64,000 nt of DNA from Climacteris rufus (lineage: Eukaryota; Chordata; Aves; Passeriformes; Climacteridae), in contig VZRZ01005138.1 of assembly GCA_013398175.1 (NCBI GenBank), forward strand, positions 273,817 to 337,816, written 5' to 3'. The position numbers and the translations under genes are program-made. The notes under the pieces were generated by a model. That model searched no databases. It had not been told where the DNA came from and saw only the letters and a program-made list of their open reading frames with translations. This document shows, in pieces, positions 27,715-38,104 of this stretch (position 1 is its first letter; every line of letters begins with the position of its first letter).

Positions 27715-27758
27715 AGTGCAGAGGCTTTCTTGAGCGTGGACAGGAAAAAGCTAGCCAG
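27715..27758 (+). other. Candidate 44-nt exon, plus strand
   Basis: This segment has textbook splice framing. There is a possible branch point (ctgac, about 45 nt upstream), then a pyrimidine-rich tract ending 'cttattgtctttcag'. A 44-nt segment ending 'ctagccag' follows, with donor gtgagt. Two frames are open: one begins SAEAFLSVDRKKLA and another CRGFLERGQEKASQ. Its length is not a multiple of three, so skipping it would shift the frame of a coding transcript. I do not recognise either peptide. It could be a coding exon of a long-intron gene on the plus strand, a non-coding exon, or a pseudo-exon. Confidence 0.33.
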
Positions 27759-29589
27759 GTGAGTACACAACAGATGCAAATATATCCTGGGATGAGTGCA
27801 GTATGGATAAAGAACTATTATAATTCCTCCCACATTCGCGTTTCCATCTACTTGTGAGATATATATGTGTGCCTTGTTAGCAATGATGTTATAATGCAAA
27901 AGCTAAAGTTTTCATATCAGAGGAAACATATATTGTTAAATGAGCTGAGAACATTCTCCCAAGGGTTAGCATTTCTCTTGTACGTTTGAAATCCTACTGA
28001 AATAAATGGCCCTATTATTTTAATTGGATCTTTTGGTATTAGAACATTTTTCTTTGTACTGTAGTAAAGAGCCTTCTTTTTCTTTCTTTCCTGAAAATGG
28101 GAAATGAACAAACACAGTTGATGCATTAAAACATTTATGACTTCAGCAGTAGACTATACCAATATAAATAGATGCACATACACCTATATAAATTAAATTC
28201 ATATTTTATTATGCATTCCTCCATTCTCTCTAAAAATCTAGAAATAGGATTTGTACTTTTAAAATAAGTATGATTAAAATTTTGCCTTGTCCTTTTGACT
28301 GTTTGCGATGCTAATAATGACAAAGGCACTTAAAAAACCCAAACCAAAACTACAAGAAAAAGGTACCATTTTAAAGCAGAACGTAGTAGAAATTTTTGAA
28401 AAAGGGTTGTATCTTTTTAATAGATTAATTACTACTTGGGATCTGACACTCCTAACAGTTGTGAATAGATTTCAGTTCTTGAAATGCTATGTGCTTAATT
28501 TGCTTCTGTGAGTGAGGGATTATGCGATATAATAGGTTAAACTTCTGTGGACCATTTCAATCTGTTTTGTAGAAGATCAGAGAAGGAAGGGAGGAACTCT
28601 GTTTACCATGTTGTGATCAAAAGCACAATAGAGTAGAAATATTCTGTGAACATAGGCTTGAAAACTAATTTGTTAGTATGTTTGTTTCCTCTCTTTTCTG
28701 CAGCTGTTCAATTACAAATTGTTACTGCTGGTCAAAACCAAATACCTATTCTCTAGAGTAGCTACACTGTACTCCAACGTTTGAAGATTTGGTTTCTTTT
28801 ATAATTGGAATGAAATATTGATTTTTTTTTAAGGGAATTCTCCCACGCCTCCATCTGAATAGTAGCTGAACATGCACATGTACATATGCACTGTGTGTTT
28901 AATGTATAGATACAGTAATAATATAAGCCTGAAAACAAAATTAATTGCACTTATGGGCACAAACCAGTTTTTAATCATACAGAAAAGATCAAGGAATTAC
29001 TTGTTAAGGTCAGAATGAAAAAGTTACGGGGTTAGTGTTCATTGGATTTTCTTGTTTCCTTTTTGCCAAGTCTGTGTAAGTTTTATAAGGATAAATAAGC
29101 TTTGAGGGGAAAAACACTTGTAGACCAACTAGTAACCAAAACCTGGATAAACTTCTCTTTTTAGAAATATTGCTGTAGAGTCCTTCACTGAGGGAGAATC
29201 CCGTGGGGCTATGTGTGGGATGAGGACTGCTCAGCTCAGCTTTGACAGCTCTGACGTGGGATGCTTTGGGAGGCACCAGCCTCTCCCATGCACAGCTTGC
29301 AGAGGGTTGCTGGCTTCAGTAGTTGTTGTCTCACACACGTGTAACTAAAATGATCTACTGGTCATCTGTTTATTACCTCGGGGAAGAAACTACGCAGTGG
29401 TAAGCACGGAGTTGTCTCGTTTTGGAGTTTCTCCCTGCAGTGGAAATGATGGATTTTGTTTTTCATCTCTTCACACAGAATGATCTGCTATTTTGAGGAA
29501 ATTAATGAGATAACTTGCTACTTACAAAGTAGGTCAGAGCTACTCTAGCGTAAATTGCAGTAGCTTTCTGGGAATTAGTGCTGTTTTCC

Positions 29590-29750
29590 CGTTCTCCTCT
29601 CTGGCAGCCTGTGCCAGTGTGTGCCAGGCTCCCGTTGGGTGCCGAGTGCTGCCTGGCTGGAGCCGGCGCTGCGGGGCTGCATGCGGAGCACCGGGGGCCT
29701 CCCGGCACCCGAGCCTTGGCACAGCCATCGGGGCAAACGGCGTCTTGCAG
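29590..29750. promoter_or_regulatory. Small CpG-rich cluster
   Basis: Roughly twelve CpG dinucleotides fall within about 130 bp, in GC-rich sequence that stands out sharply from the AT-rich flanks. Birds lose CpG at methylated sites, so retention suggests an unmethylated element such as a small promoter or enhancer, or recent GC-biased conversion. Open frames across it on both strands (up to 88 codons) follow from the low stop density and are not called as genes. No TATA box or first-exon donor could be assigned. The X-box-like motif at its right edge is listed separately. Confidence 0.4.
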
Positions 29751-29752
29751 TT

Positions 29753-29766
29753 GTTTCCATAACAAC
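29753..29766 (+). promoter_or_regulatory. RFX X-box-like motif
   Basis: The 14-mer gtttccataacaac matches 13 of 14 positions of the RFX X-box pattern GTYNCCATRGNAAC, the one mismatch being A for G. It is also part of an imperfect inverted repeat (gttgtt/aacaac). It lies immediately beside the CpG cluster. X-boxes bind RFX factors at ciliary and immune promoters; its activity here is inference. Confidence 0.35.
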
Positions 29767-31269
29767 ACACTTGTTAGAGAATAAATATTTGCTCCACTTT
29801 CACAATAGCTGTTCTGCTAAGAATTAATTGACATTAATGTTTTTTTTCCCTCATTGTGCTTGAGAGTATTTTAGAAGTAACTCAGAAATGTTCATGGGAC
29901 AATGCAGCGTCTGAGACTATTGCAGCTGGCTGTGCCCTACCATGGATTTGGGCTGGTGAGGAGTAGGAGCTGATAAAAACTCTGGTTTTGGCTGAAAGGA
30001 TTGTCAGATCCTGTTCTGCTCTGCAGAGCAGTTTGGAGAGCAGCAAGCAGCATGGCTGGTGGGAGAGCAGGGCAGGAAGGGGCTGTGGGATGGGCACAGC
30101 TTTCGGTGGCCCTTTGCTGACATCCTCTGCCCAGCATATCCATCTCTCAGGTGCCCTCCAAACTCTTACTACCACTCTTACTGAGCACGGTGAGCCATGT
30201 CAGTCCTTACAAGTCAAATCCCAAGAGTGGGAAATGTACTGTGGTAGTCTTGTAACTTGAGTGTGTACTCTTGGTCATATATATGCAATTTTAGGCTGTT
30301 TTGAAATAGATAATAATGGATAAATGTGTAAAATATGGTTATTTCTTAATTATACCTGCTCATTTCAGTATTTAAGGCTATGAATTCTGATTTTTAAAAA
30401 ATCAGTTACTTCAAAAATTCCTGGAGTTCAGCCAGTGTTAAAAACATTCAAATTTATAAATCTTTTTGGACAATATTTAGGTTTTTTTTTTTTAACAGAT
30501 GAAAATTTACTTGCAGGAGGAAGTTTTTGTCTGCTTGCTGCTGGTTTTCTTTCTGAGGTGTAAGCTGGTATGAACAAAGACTGGCAGAAAACAGTCCAGA
30601 AGTTCTGCCATGGCAGCGTTAGCAACTGCGGGAACTACTGTCACACAGCATATTATTAGCTCAGCTGTATTTTCTTGTCTTCATCTATTCTGTTAGCAGG
30701 ACACACTGATTTTGCCCAAAGCCAAAATGTGTTTTTTTTAATGCTCTGTTTGTATTGTGTTACACTGTGGCTACCAGTATGGCATCAGTGTGCCATAAAC
30801 ACCATGACTAGCATCTGCCATTTGTCACGATAAGTGAAACCGATATTTGTCACCAATGTAAATCAGGGACCAAACACAATTACCAGCACAAGGCCTTTTG
30901 CCAGAGTTATTGCACCCCATTCAAAGCAAGGATTACTGAAGTGTTTGTGCCTTTATTTAACCATGGTTCATCTTTCAGCATTATGAAAAGTCTCTTATCT
31001 ATTAGCTGTTAATTCAGAGTGACAAAGTGCAAGAGCAGCTCTAGAGCAAAACTTCAGTCCTAGGGGACCAGGAATAGTTGAACTGACTCTTGCTGCTGAA
31101 GGGGCAGTGGTATTTTGCCACTGGTTCAAGGGAAGGAAAACAAGTAAACTGGAGAAAGAATTAGTGACAGTAGAAAACTAGGCCCGTTTTCAAGTAGTGG
31201 GATTTTCCACCCTGTGTGTTTACATGGAATAGGTGATTTATGTAAAGATCAAAGTAAAACACTATTTAT

Positions 31270-31389
31270 CCCGTCTTTTCTCCCGTCTTTTCTCCCGTCT
31301 TTTCTCCCGTCTTTTCTCCCGTCTTTTCTCCCGTCTTTTCTCCCGTCTTTTCTCCCGTCTTTTCTCCCGTCTTTTCTCCCGTCTTTTCT
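31270..31389. repeat. Perfect 12-bp minisatellite, ten copies
   Basis: Ten head-to-tail copies of the 12-mer cccgtcttttct with no mismatch that I can find, followed by a partial degenerate unit. The array is strongly strand-asymmetric (pyrimidine-rich on plus, purine-rich on minus) and has one CpG per unit. Since 12 is divisible by three, no frame is closed by the array. This explains the spurious tetrapeptide-repeat open frames on both strands, one of which spells a GEKT repeat that only superficially resembles zinc-finger linkers. The perfect identity implies recent expansion or homogenisation. Confidence 0.97.
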
Positions 31390-33690
31390 TTCGCTGCCCT
31401 GGAAGCACATTTAATGCTGAGAAGTAACTGAGGAGTTCTTACTGCAGGACTTTTCATGGAAACACTATAGGTCTTGTAAAAGACAGAGGTATCTGGCAGG
31501 AGGAGAATAGCTGTCTTTGGTAGTCCCACTGTTTATACTGTACTGACAGTTTCTGGAGATGATCTGAGGCATTCGTGTAATTTGATGTACACGATGGGCT
31601 AAGTGAATACCTATCAACAGAAGGTGAATGAAAAGGGCACAGATCTGTTTGATAATTATGAATTTGCTTACTGTCACTCTGGTGCCTTTAAATTTGTTCA
31701 GGGAGAAATTTTCAATTACACTGGTATTTCTGCAAGAAGTAGATGTAGAGGTGTATTTGAATTGCTGAACTGCCTAACATGCATGGGGGCCCATCTTTTG
31801 CTCATGTTTTTGCATTTCACCTGTTTTATATAGGCTGAGCTGTAACCCCCTTAACAACTGTGCTTGATCTGGGAGGTCTTTTTGTATAGGGTTGGAACAA
31901 GCCTGAAGAATGCTATACAGTTAGACTGGTAAATCAATATGTTGATATAATATAGTTAGATGACACAATATTAATCTTGTTAGAACATAAACATGGCTTT
32001 TTTTGCACCTAGTGGCTCTGTCAACTGTACAAAATAGTTTTCTATTTAATAATTATTGCTATTTGTATTGTTAGTCTGACCACTAGACAAAAACAATGCC
32101 ACATACTTAAGATAGCAGTCATTGTTGAATATCGCCATCAATATTTATGTGGTTGGAGGGTTTTGTGACCTTTTTTATATCTGTGCTCAAATCTAACAAA
32201 TTGTGAAGAAAATAATGGTTGTATCTTTTCAAGACTTCTGAACATGAAGCATAGAGTCAAACGTGAGTATCAATAAAGAGTGATGACTGCCAGATGGGCA
32301 ACAGAAAAGTCATAGGAACTGAAGGGCTGTACAATTTACTTTGCAAAATGAAGTGGACGTAAGGGGAGTAATGAATTCTTTAATGTGATAAAGTGAGTTT
32401 TGAGACCACATTTGAAATCTGTCCTGCAAATACGCTCCTTCCAAAAAGTCTTTGAAAAATGACTACTGTTATATTCCAAGATCAGTTGCAGAAATGACAC
32501 TGTTCATTCTTTACATGTATCCGTGCTGGATTTTTCCTTGGGACAGAATCTGTGTCTATATGCCTTTTGATGGAGTATGTTGAAAGTTCACATTATGAAT
32601 AGTGTAGGGGCCAGATAAAGTCAGAATAGGAGGAGAGAGGTGTTACAGTAGGTTGCATGCTGAATCAAGCCACAAAGTGCAAGTAGAAAGAAAATAAACT
32701 CTAAAATAGGGAAGTACAGTCTTGAGGAAGGGCCCCTTTGGGTTATCACATCCAAGTGTGGCCAGGTCACACAGCATCTCTTGTGAGACAGCGGAGGAAA
32801 ACCTCTAGCCAACACTCACATGAGGCCCAAAACGTGCACTCATGGTGCACCTGGGCCCTGCCACATGTATTGCTGGTAATGCAAAGGTGCCTAAAAACCT
32901 CACAAACAAACATGAAGAACTTCAGCTGTTTAAAGGCTGCCTGGATGAAGGACTGCTGGAACAACCCAGAGGAACCACTGGAGCCACAAGTATTGTAAAT
33001 ACTGGGAGTCTGAATGGGTGTCAGACATTGGGCTGCACTGGGGTCTTTCAATACCAAATAGCTGTGTTTAACTTCTGGGAGCACAGGATCATGCTGTGTA
33101 TGTGCTGCTATAGCCAAGTATACCTTGCAGGATTTGGGTACACCCTGTGGGATGCTCCCAAGCCAGTGCTGTAGGAGCTGCTCGTGGGGGAAGAGCTGGT
33201 GAGAGACGGCTGTGCTGGGTGTCACGTGCTGGCTGGGCTCCCCTGGCTCTGACCAGGCACAAACTCATTGTTTTCTGACAGTTTAGGGCCAAGGAGCTGA
33301 GAGGATGGAGAAACCTAACCACCGTGTGCCTATCTACCCTGGCAGCAGGACCTTACAGAAAACTGAAATGCAGGGAGGGAGCCCTGCAGGTACCTACAAT
33401 CTTCATCTCAATCAACGACTGTGAGAGTTATAAACCAACTCCTGCTTTTTTCATAGTAGGTTAAATATTGGACTGAATGAATTGACGAACTCTCAGTAAA
33501 TGTTTAAAAGAGAATTTGTTGAAACTTTTGGGTAAAATTCATGAGACTAGCTGGCCTTGTCTCTTCAACAGTGATGCAGAGCTGAATTTTCTTGTTAGGG
33601 AATATATAATCTGTATGTTTTCTTTTCATAGGCTCTTCATTTGGCTTCTGATTGTTAGTTCTGCCTACTCGTTTATTGGATTTTGTTGTT
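31390..33690. other. Non-coding stretch
   Basis: No gene is recognised. A moderately GC-rich block at about 32.72-33.35 kb contains overlapping chance frames (152 codons at 32767-33225 minus; 110 codons at 32842-33174 plus) without motifs. It may belong to a decayed repeat that continues into the LTR-like segment to the right. Remaining sequence is AT-rich. Confidence 0.45.
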
Positions 33691-33699
33691 CTTCTCATC

Positions 33700-33990
33700 T
33701 AATATCTGGATTGGTGACGTCAAGAAAAACTGACAAAGACAGAAAATGAGATTGCTTAGGGCTGACCCAGAGAGGCGGGTTTTGGATACATGTGGGAGCT
33801 TTGCTCTTGGCTTAAAAGGGAGCAGGACGGATTCCTGAGTGTAGGATTTCAACGAAGCTGAGCTGCTTGTGGTTCTCAATAAACTGCTGAGGAAGAGGTG
33901 GGACCTCTGTTCTTCCAGACCTTCTCTGTACCCAGAGCTGACCCAGCAGCAGCTTTCTTTATTCTAGGGTGCAAAAAATTCTGCACACAG
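33700..33990 (+). mobile_element. Possible solo LTR or LTR-like promoter unit
   Basis: Three signals are arranged as in a retroviral U3-R-U5: a perfect CRE (tgacgtca, 33715-33722), a TATA-like cttaaaagg about 90 bp further on (33811), and a poly(A) signal AATAAA (33878-33883) about 60 bp after that, followed by a pyrimidine-rich segment. No gag, pol or env sequence is visible and clear termini or target duplications were not found. The alternative is a host promoter fragment or coincidence. Confidence 0.3.
33715..33722. promoter_or_regulatory. Palindromic CRE site
   Basis: A perfect tgacgtca, the consensus site for CREB/ATF factors. It retains its central CpG in otherwise CpG-poor DNA. Its distance to the TATA-like motif suggests a promoter arrangement, as described under the LTR-like unit. 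Confidence 0.45.
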
Positions 33991-35027
33991 TAAGTGTGCA
34001 GAGGGCTGTGAAGAACCTTGAGGGAGGCATTTCTGCAGCAGAGTGCTGCTTTTTCAAGAATCCTGTCTCTGCTCTGCCTGGGATGCCATGGTCTGTCAAA
34101 GTATAATAGAAGGGCAGGGGAAGGGGATTTACTTTTCTGTGGAAATAGCTAAACGGTGTACTTATTCGTTTTTTTTTTTGTTTTTTTTTGTTCTTTTTTT
34201 TTTAGCAGGGCTATGTTTTTAAGCTATATAGCCCATTTTTTCCCCCTTACTAAAAGTACATATTGGAAAACTAATAGAGTAAAGTGGCAGCTCCCAGAAA
34301 AACATTAGAAGAAACGAAGATCATCCTTAAAAGCAAAACTTTAGAGACAATAGTATTTGAAATATGCATTAGATTTGCTTATTTATACAGTGTGTAAAAC
34401 AATCATTTTTTTACCTCTTTTTTTGGGTCTGTACTTTCTTTTGATTTCTTTTCCTTTTAGTTTTCAAAATAATAGATATCTACTTTCAAATGGGAACCTC
34501 TAAGCACTGGTAGATTTAGAGGTGCCCAAGTTACTCTAGAACATGGAATTTCTGTTCACTTTTGCCAATTCACATTTCTGAATGCAGGATTCTCAGTCTT
34601 CTGCTTTGAATTTCAACTTAAAATCAAACCCTCTGTGAAATAATCTTCTTTTTATGCCATCATTTTTGTGTAGATACACAGCCTAACCTATCACAGATGT
34701 AGTTAAGACAATAATTTAAGTTTAGTGAGCCAGATATTCCCTTCCAAAGCAGAAGGATACTATCATCAGGTTTATATTTTATGATATGCATATTACTTGT
34801 TTTTAACTTGAGAGTGCCAACTTACAAAACCCCTGTATCTTATTCTGCAGTGATTTTGTTCCATTGTATACTGACATTTTCCTCTTTCTTCCTTCTTTGG
34901 AACCCTTTCCCCCTCTTCCTCTTCTTTCTTTTCTTTGTTCTATACCTTTTTTATATTTTGTACAGATTTCCCTCCGCTCTGGCATTTTTATCATTTTGAG
35001 GCATAAAATAAGTCCTCTCTTCTTCTG
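33990..35027. other. AT-rich non-coding stretch
   Basis: No gene is recognised. A T-rich low-complexity tract lies at 34168-34203 and a long pyrimidine-rich segment at about 34.88-34.98 kb, giving chance open frames. The right end leads into the hairpin cluster. Confidence 0.55.
34168..34203. repeat. T-rich low-complexity tract
   Basis: Three runs of about ten T separated by single G or GTTC. It may be the reverse complement of a retroposed poly-A tail, but no element body is recognised beside it. Confidence 0.85.
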
Positions 35028-35154
35028 CAGCTGCGACCCCATCCCCTGCTGTACCAAATTGACACTTCTGCAAGCAGCAGCTCTTCTCAGTCACTCGAAG
35101 GCTGCTGCTTTCACAAGTGTTGATTTAGTGCAGCAGGGGATGATGTGCCAGCTG
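35028..35154. repeat. Long imperfect hairpin (inverted repeat)
   Basis: The arms 35042-35081 and 35101-35140 are each exactly 40 nt, without indels, and match 34 of 40 positions as reverse complements. Pairing extends outward with more mismatches to matching cagctg words at 35028 and 35149. It extends inward by a cttc/gaag pair to a loop of about ten bases. As plus-strand RNA, three of the six core differences become G-U wobbles; the minus-strand RNA would be less stable. It could be a structured RNA or miRNA-like precursor, a MITE-like palindrome, or an ancient inverted duplication. No target duplication was found. Confidence 0.85.
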
Positions 35155-35166
35155 TAAAACTCAGAC

Positions 35167-35188
35167 AATAATAATAATAATAATAAAA
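35167..35188. repeat. (AAT)n microsatellite
   Basis: About seven AAT units, beginning 13 bases after the hairpin. Confidence 0.95.
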
Positions 35189-35249
35189 TGTTGTGAAAAT
35201 TCTTATAATAATAGCGAAAATGCAGGGATGTGGGGAGAAAAGGTAGGAA

Positions 35250-35274
35250 GGGGCCGGGTGGAGGGAGGAAGGGG
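35250..35274 (+). other. G-quadruplex motif, plus strand
   Basis: Four runs of three or four G are separated by spacers of two, four and five bases, which satisfies the usual G3+N1-7 rule. The surrounding 50 bp is purine-rich. Folding is predicted from the pattern, not shown. Confidence 0.7.
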
Positions 35275-35365
35275 AGCAGTGGTCCCTGTGGGATAGGGTA
35301 CTCAGCTGTCCAAGGAGCAGTGGGATGGGTAGGAGAGTGGACAATGAGCAAATTCTTCTCCTCCT

Positions 35366-35391
35366 CCCCAACCCAACCCAACCCCCCCCCC
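35366..35391 (-). other. G-quadruplex motif, minus strand
   Basis: On the plus strand, C runs of four, three, three and ten are each separated by AA. The minus strand therefore reads G-runs with two-base TT loops, a strong quadruplex pattern resembling telomeric spacing. The plus strand could form an i-motif. It is not a telomeric array. Confidence 0.75.
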
Positions 35392-36365
35392 TCCTTACAA
35401 GCAGCTCCTGTGACTGACAGTGCAGATGTTTTGTGTTTCTGCCAAACTGGGGAGTTATTTTGTGACAAAGTCCTGGTGGAAGGGGGTGAAGGACTTAAAA
35501 TATGACTAAAAGAGTGAGGGGCACCTGTGCTGTAGAATCACTTAATATTTGCAAAAACAACTTTTTGGATGACAATATATTTAATATTTTTATTCTTAAG
35601 TTATATATTGTATGTCCATGGATGTAGAGGATGGATTTTTTTAAATATACATGTAAGTGGAGAGTTCCTTCTAAATTAGCCCTGATTTACCCTCAGTAAT
35701 ATTCCTAGAGGAAATAGTTTACAACTACTTTGTATCTGAGTGTTTAAAAAGATGTTGACAAGAAAATGTTGAAAAAATTATTGTAGGTTATATTAGTGAC
35801 CACTTTTTTTTCTTATTTTCATTACCAGCCGTAAACTCAGCAATTAAATTATTTTCATGGCTCTCTTTAACTATTCAGCAGTGATCTCAGAGAAGTGAAT
35901 GAAACACAGTAGGTGCTAAATATTGATATTGGTAGTGATATACATGTATGATAAGACAGAATGATTTTAAGGTGGGTGTGCAGAACATATCAGTGGAGAC
36001 TTGAAAGGTGTTAATATACAAGTGTAACAAATATTATTGTTTAAATGTGGTTATAAATTACATTTTCCAGGTCTGTGTAGAGACTATGAAATTTCTCAAA
36101 GACTCTTGGGAAGCCTGTTACTTTTAAGTTTATTTCAGACTATAGGTTTGGCTTGTTTTCAAATTAATGGGAAATAAGGAGATATTTAAAATTAAGCATG
36201 TATTTGAAAACTGGTGGATTGAGGTCATATTTTTCAGGTCTTGGGAAAAACTTCCATTGTCTGAAAAGTATCTTTTTAGTATTTAGAGAGATGCTCTGTA
36301 ATAGGCTTTCACAGTGACCACCTTTGTAATCTTGTCGTTCATCATACTAATGAAGAAGCTCCTTT

Positions 36366-36765
36366 CTGATAACCTTTGGGTGTTCAAGATATGTTCCTAA
36401 AGCATCAAAGACTGAAGAAACTTAGAAAAGACATAATAGATCATTCTGCCTTTTTTTTTTTTTTTTTTTGCCAATGTAGAATTATTTCATTGAGAACATT
36501 TTTTAGTGTTATGTCAACTTTAGTTTTTAAAATCCCAAGTGAAAGCTTCCGTATCTCTCCTTGGGAGACTATTTCACAGGCTAATACATCTCTCTGTCAG
36601 GAAGGTTTTCCCAATACTCTATTGAGCTTAAGCTTTTTCTTTCCATTATTTCCAGTTATATCCTTTTTCCTTGATAGCCTTTACACACGTTAAATATTTA
36701 TAAATTATTTTCTTCCCTTAAGAAACTTTCTTCAGTTTATCAATATCTTTTTGGTTCTGAAAAAC
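36366..36765 (-). mobile_element. Probable old CR1/L3-like LINE fragment, antisense
   Basis: The plus strand shows 'aggaaggttttcccaatact', then a pyrimidine-rich segment, a 'cctttacacacgttaaatat' segment and 'tttcttcagtttatcaat'. I recall this word order from the antisense 3' regions of old CR1/L3-type LINEs. A poly-T run interrupts it. It is highly diverged and needs a repeat-library match. Confidence 0.35.
36451..36469. repeat. Poly-T run
   Basis: Nineteen T in a row. Such runs are prone to length error in sequencing. Confidence 0.95.
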
Positions 36766-38104
36766 CTACCTAAGCCTTTTTAGGCCAAGAACTACATTTG
36801 CTATCAAACCATACTACAGTCAGATGCTTGCCACAGCATTTTCTTCTGGCTTTCTTTCTCAGGGTCCAAAACACATAGGAGATTCTAGCTATGAGAAATC
36901 TGATAAGTAGGTGGTCTTCATCAGTGATTTGAGAAAGGTGCCTTTGATTCCTTTTGAATTCTCGATGCACAACTCTTCTGGCCATTGTGAATGAGGATCC
37001 CCAAGTGCCACTCGGTTCTCAATCTCTCACCTCATGGTGCTTTGCTTCACAGAAAGCCTGCATACTGCTTAGTCTTTGCAGTTCTGCAGCTTGCACAAAA
37101 TTCATTCTTGTTAGGTGCAACTGCTATGGTCAGGACTCAGAATATTTCCCAGGAAACAGACGGCAGGAGAAAGGAGGGTGATGCTCTACTTAAGTCTGAG
37201 GTCCAATTTGGAAGTCCGGGGTTGAATTTTAGCTCCTTATTCAGGAGAAATTGAAATATGTCCATGCAGGTAAAGGCAGAGAGCTACAACAAGTTTTCAG
37301 GTGGGCTTACTAGTGAGGGCCAATCCTGTGTTTGTATAGTTCAGGGTTGCAGGGAGGGCTCCAGCCTGAGCCAGCTCAGACCACAGGCAAGCCAGTGCAT
37401 TCCTGGCACTGAGAGACAGGCTCTGCTTCTCTGCACATCCTTCTCTTCCACAGAAGGAACCAGTTTCAGTCTCCTGTTGCATGCTGTGGATACTGATGCT
37501 GTACAGACCACCAGCTGTAGTCACCTGGAAAAATTTGCTTTCTTTTTAATGCAACTTACATTGCAACTGTTAGCGATGAGTGTTCTGGCTTCAGGAAAGC
37601 GAAAGAAACTGAAATGGCTTACACAGCATTTAACTGTCACTTCTATCTTAGTTTTCTAAGGAAATGCTGTTTGTCTGTTAATCTTACTACTTTTGAACAC
37701 AACATTTTCACAGCTGAGATTAGTGCTGGTAGAGATCCCATCCCATTTCTGGTGACTTTGAAATCAACAGGGGTGTCCTGGCTGACAAGCATAATGTGCA
37801 GCTGAGGGCATCATGTCTGGGTAGCACTGGAACAGCCCAGGAAGGTTTTGGGGAGACAATGTGGGGAAGCAGGGCATGGGTAGGGATTTTCATCACTTAT
37901 GTGTGAGTCACAAAGCAAAAAGTATTGGTTTTCTGCTCAAAGTAGTTGAGCCTTTCCTGAGGAGTTTTCAGACTGCTAGAGACCATGCTTGTCTATTTGT
38001 TCTCCCAGAATCAATAGTTAAACTTGCATTTCTGCTGACTTCGCATGCTTAGGATTCCAGCTGTATTGTGGAACTTGAGATCTCATGGTTTCACAAAGGC
38101 TCAC

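Larger units (their letters stand above)
22681..31269. other. AT-rich non-coding stretch with small GC islands
   Basis: No gene is recognised. A GC-richer patch at about 24.43-24.80 kb carries chance open frames on both strands (up to 133 codons). Other GC patches are at 29.58-29.76 kb and about 30.0-30.15 kb. A short CR1-like terminus is at about 25.13 kb, a TTG-rich low-complexity tract at about 24,165-24,202, and a 15-bp direct repeat at 26,006/26,096. The candidate exon at 27,715 and the CpG/X-box block are listed separately. Confidence 0.5.

Noticed and set aside
31270..31389. CRISPR array
   Set aside because: Units are contiguous with no spacers, and the genome is eukaryotic.
31266..31529. 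Open frame with a GEKT tetrapeptide repeat resembling zinc-finger linkers
   Set aside because: It is the translation of a perfect 12-bp DNA repeat; no Cys2His2 fingers are present and all frames of the array are open.
32767..33225. 152-codon minus-strand open frame as a gene
   Set aside because: A 110-codon frame overlaps it on the other strand, no domain is recognised, and it may lie in a decayed repeat.
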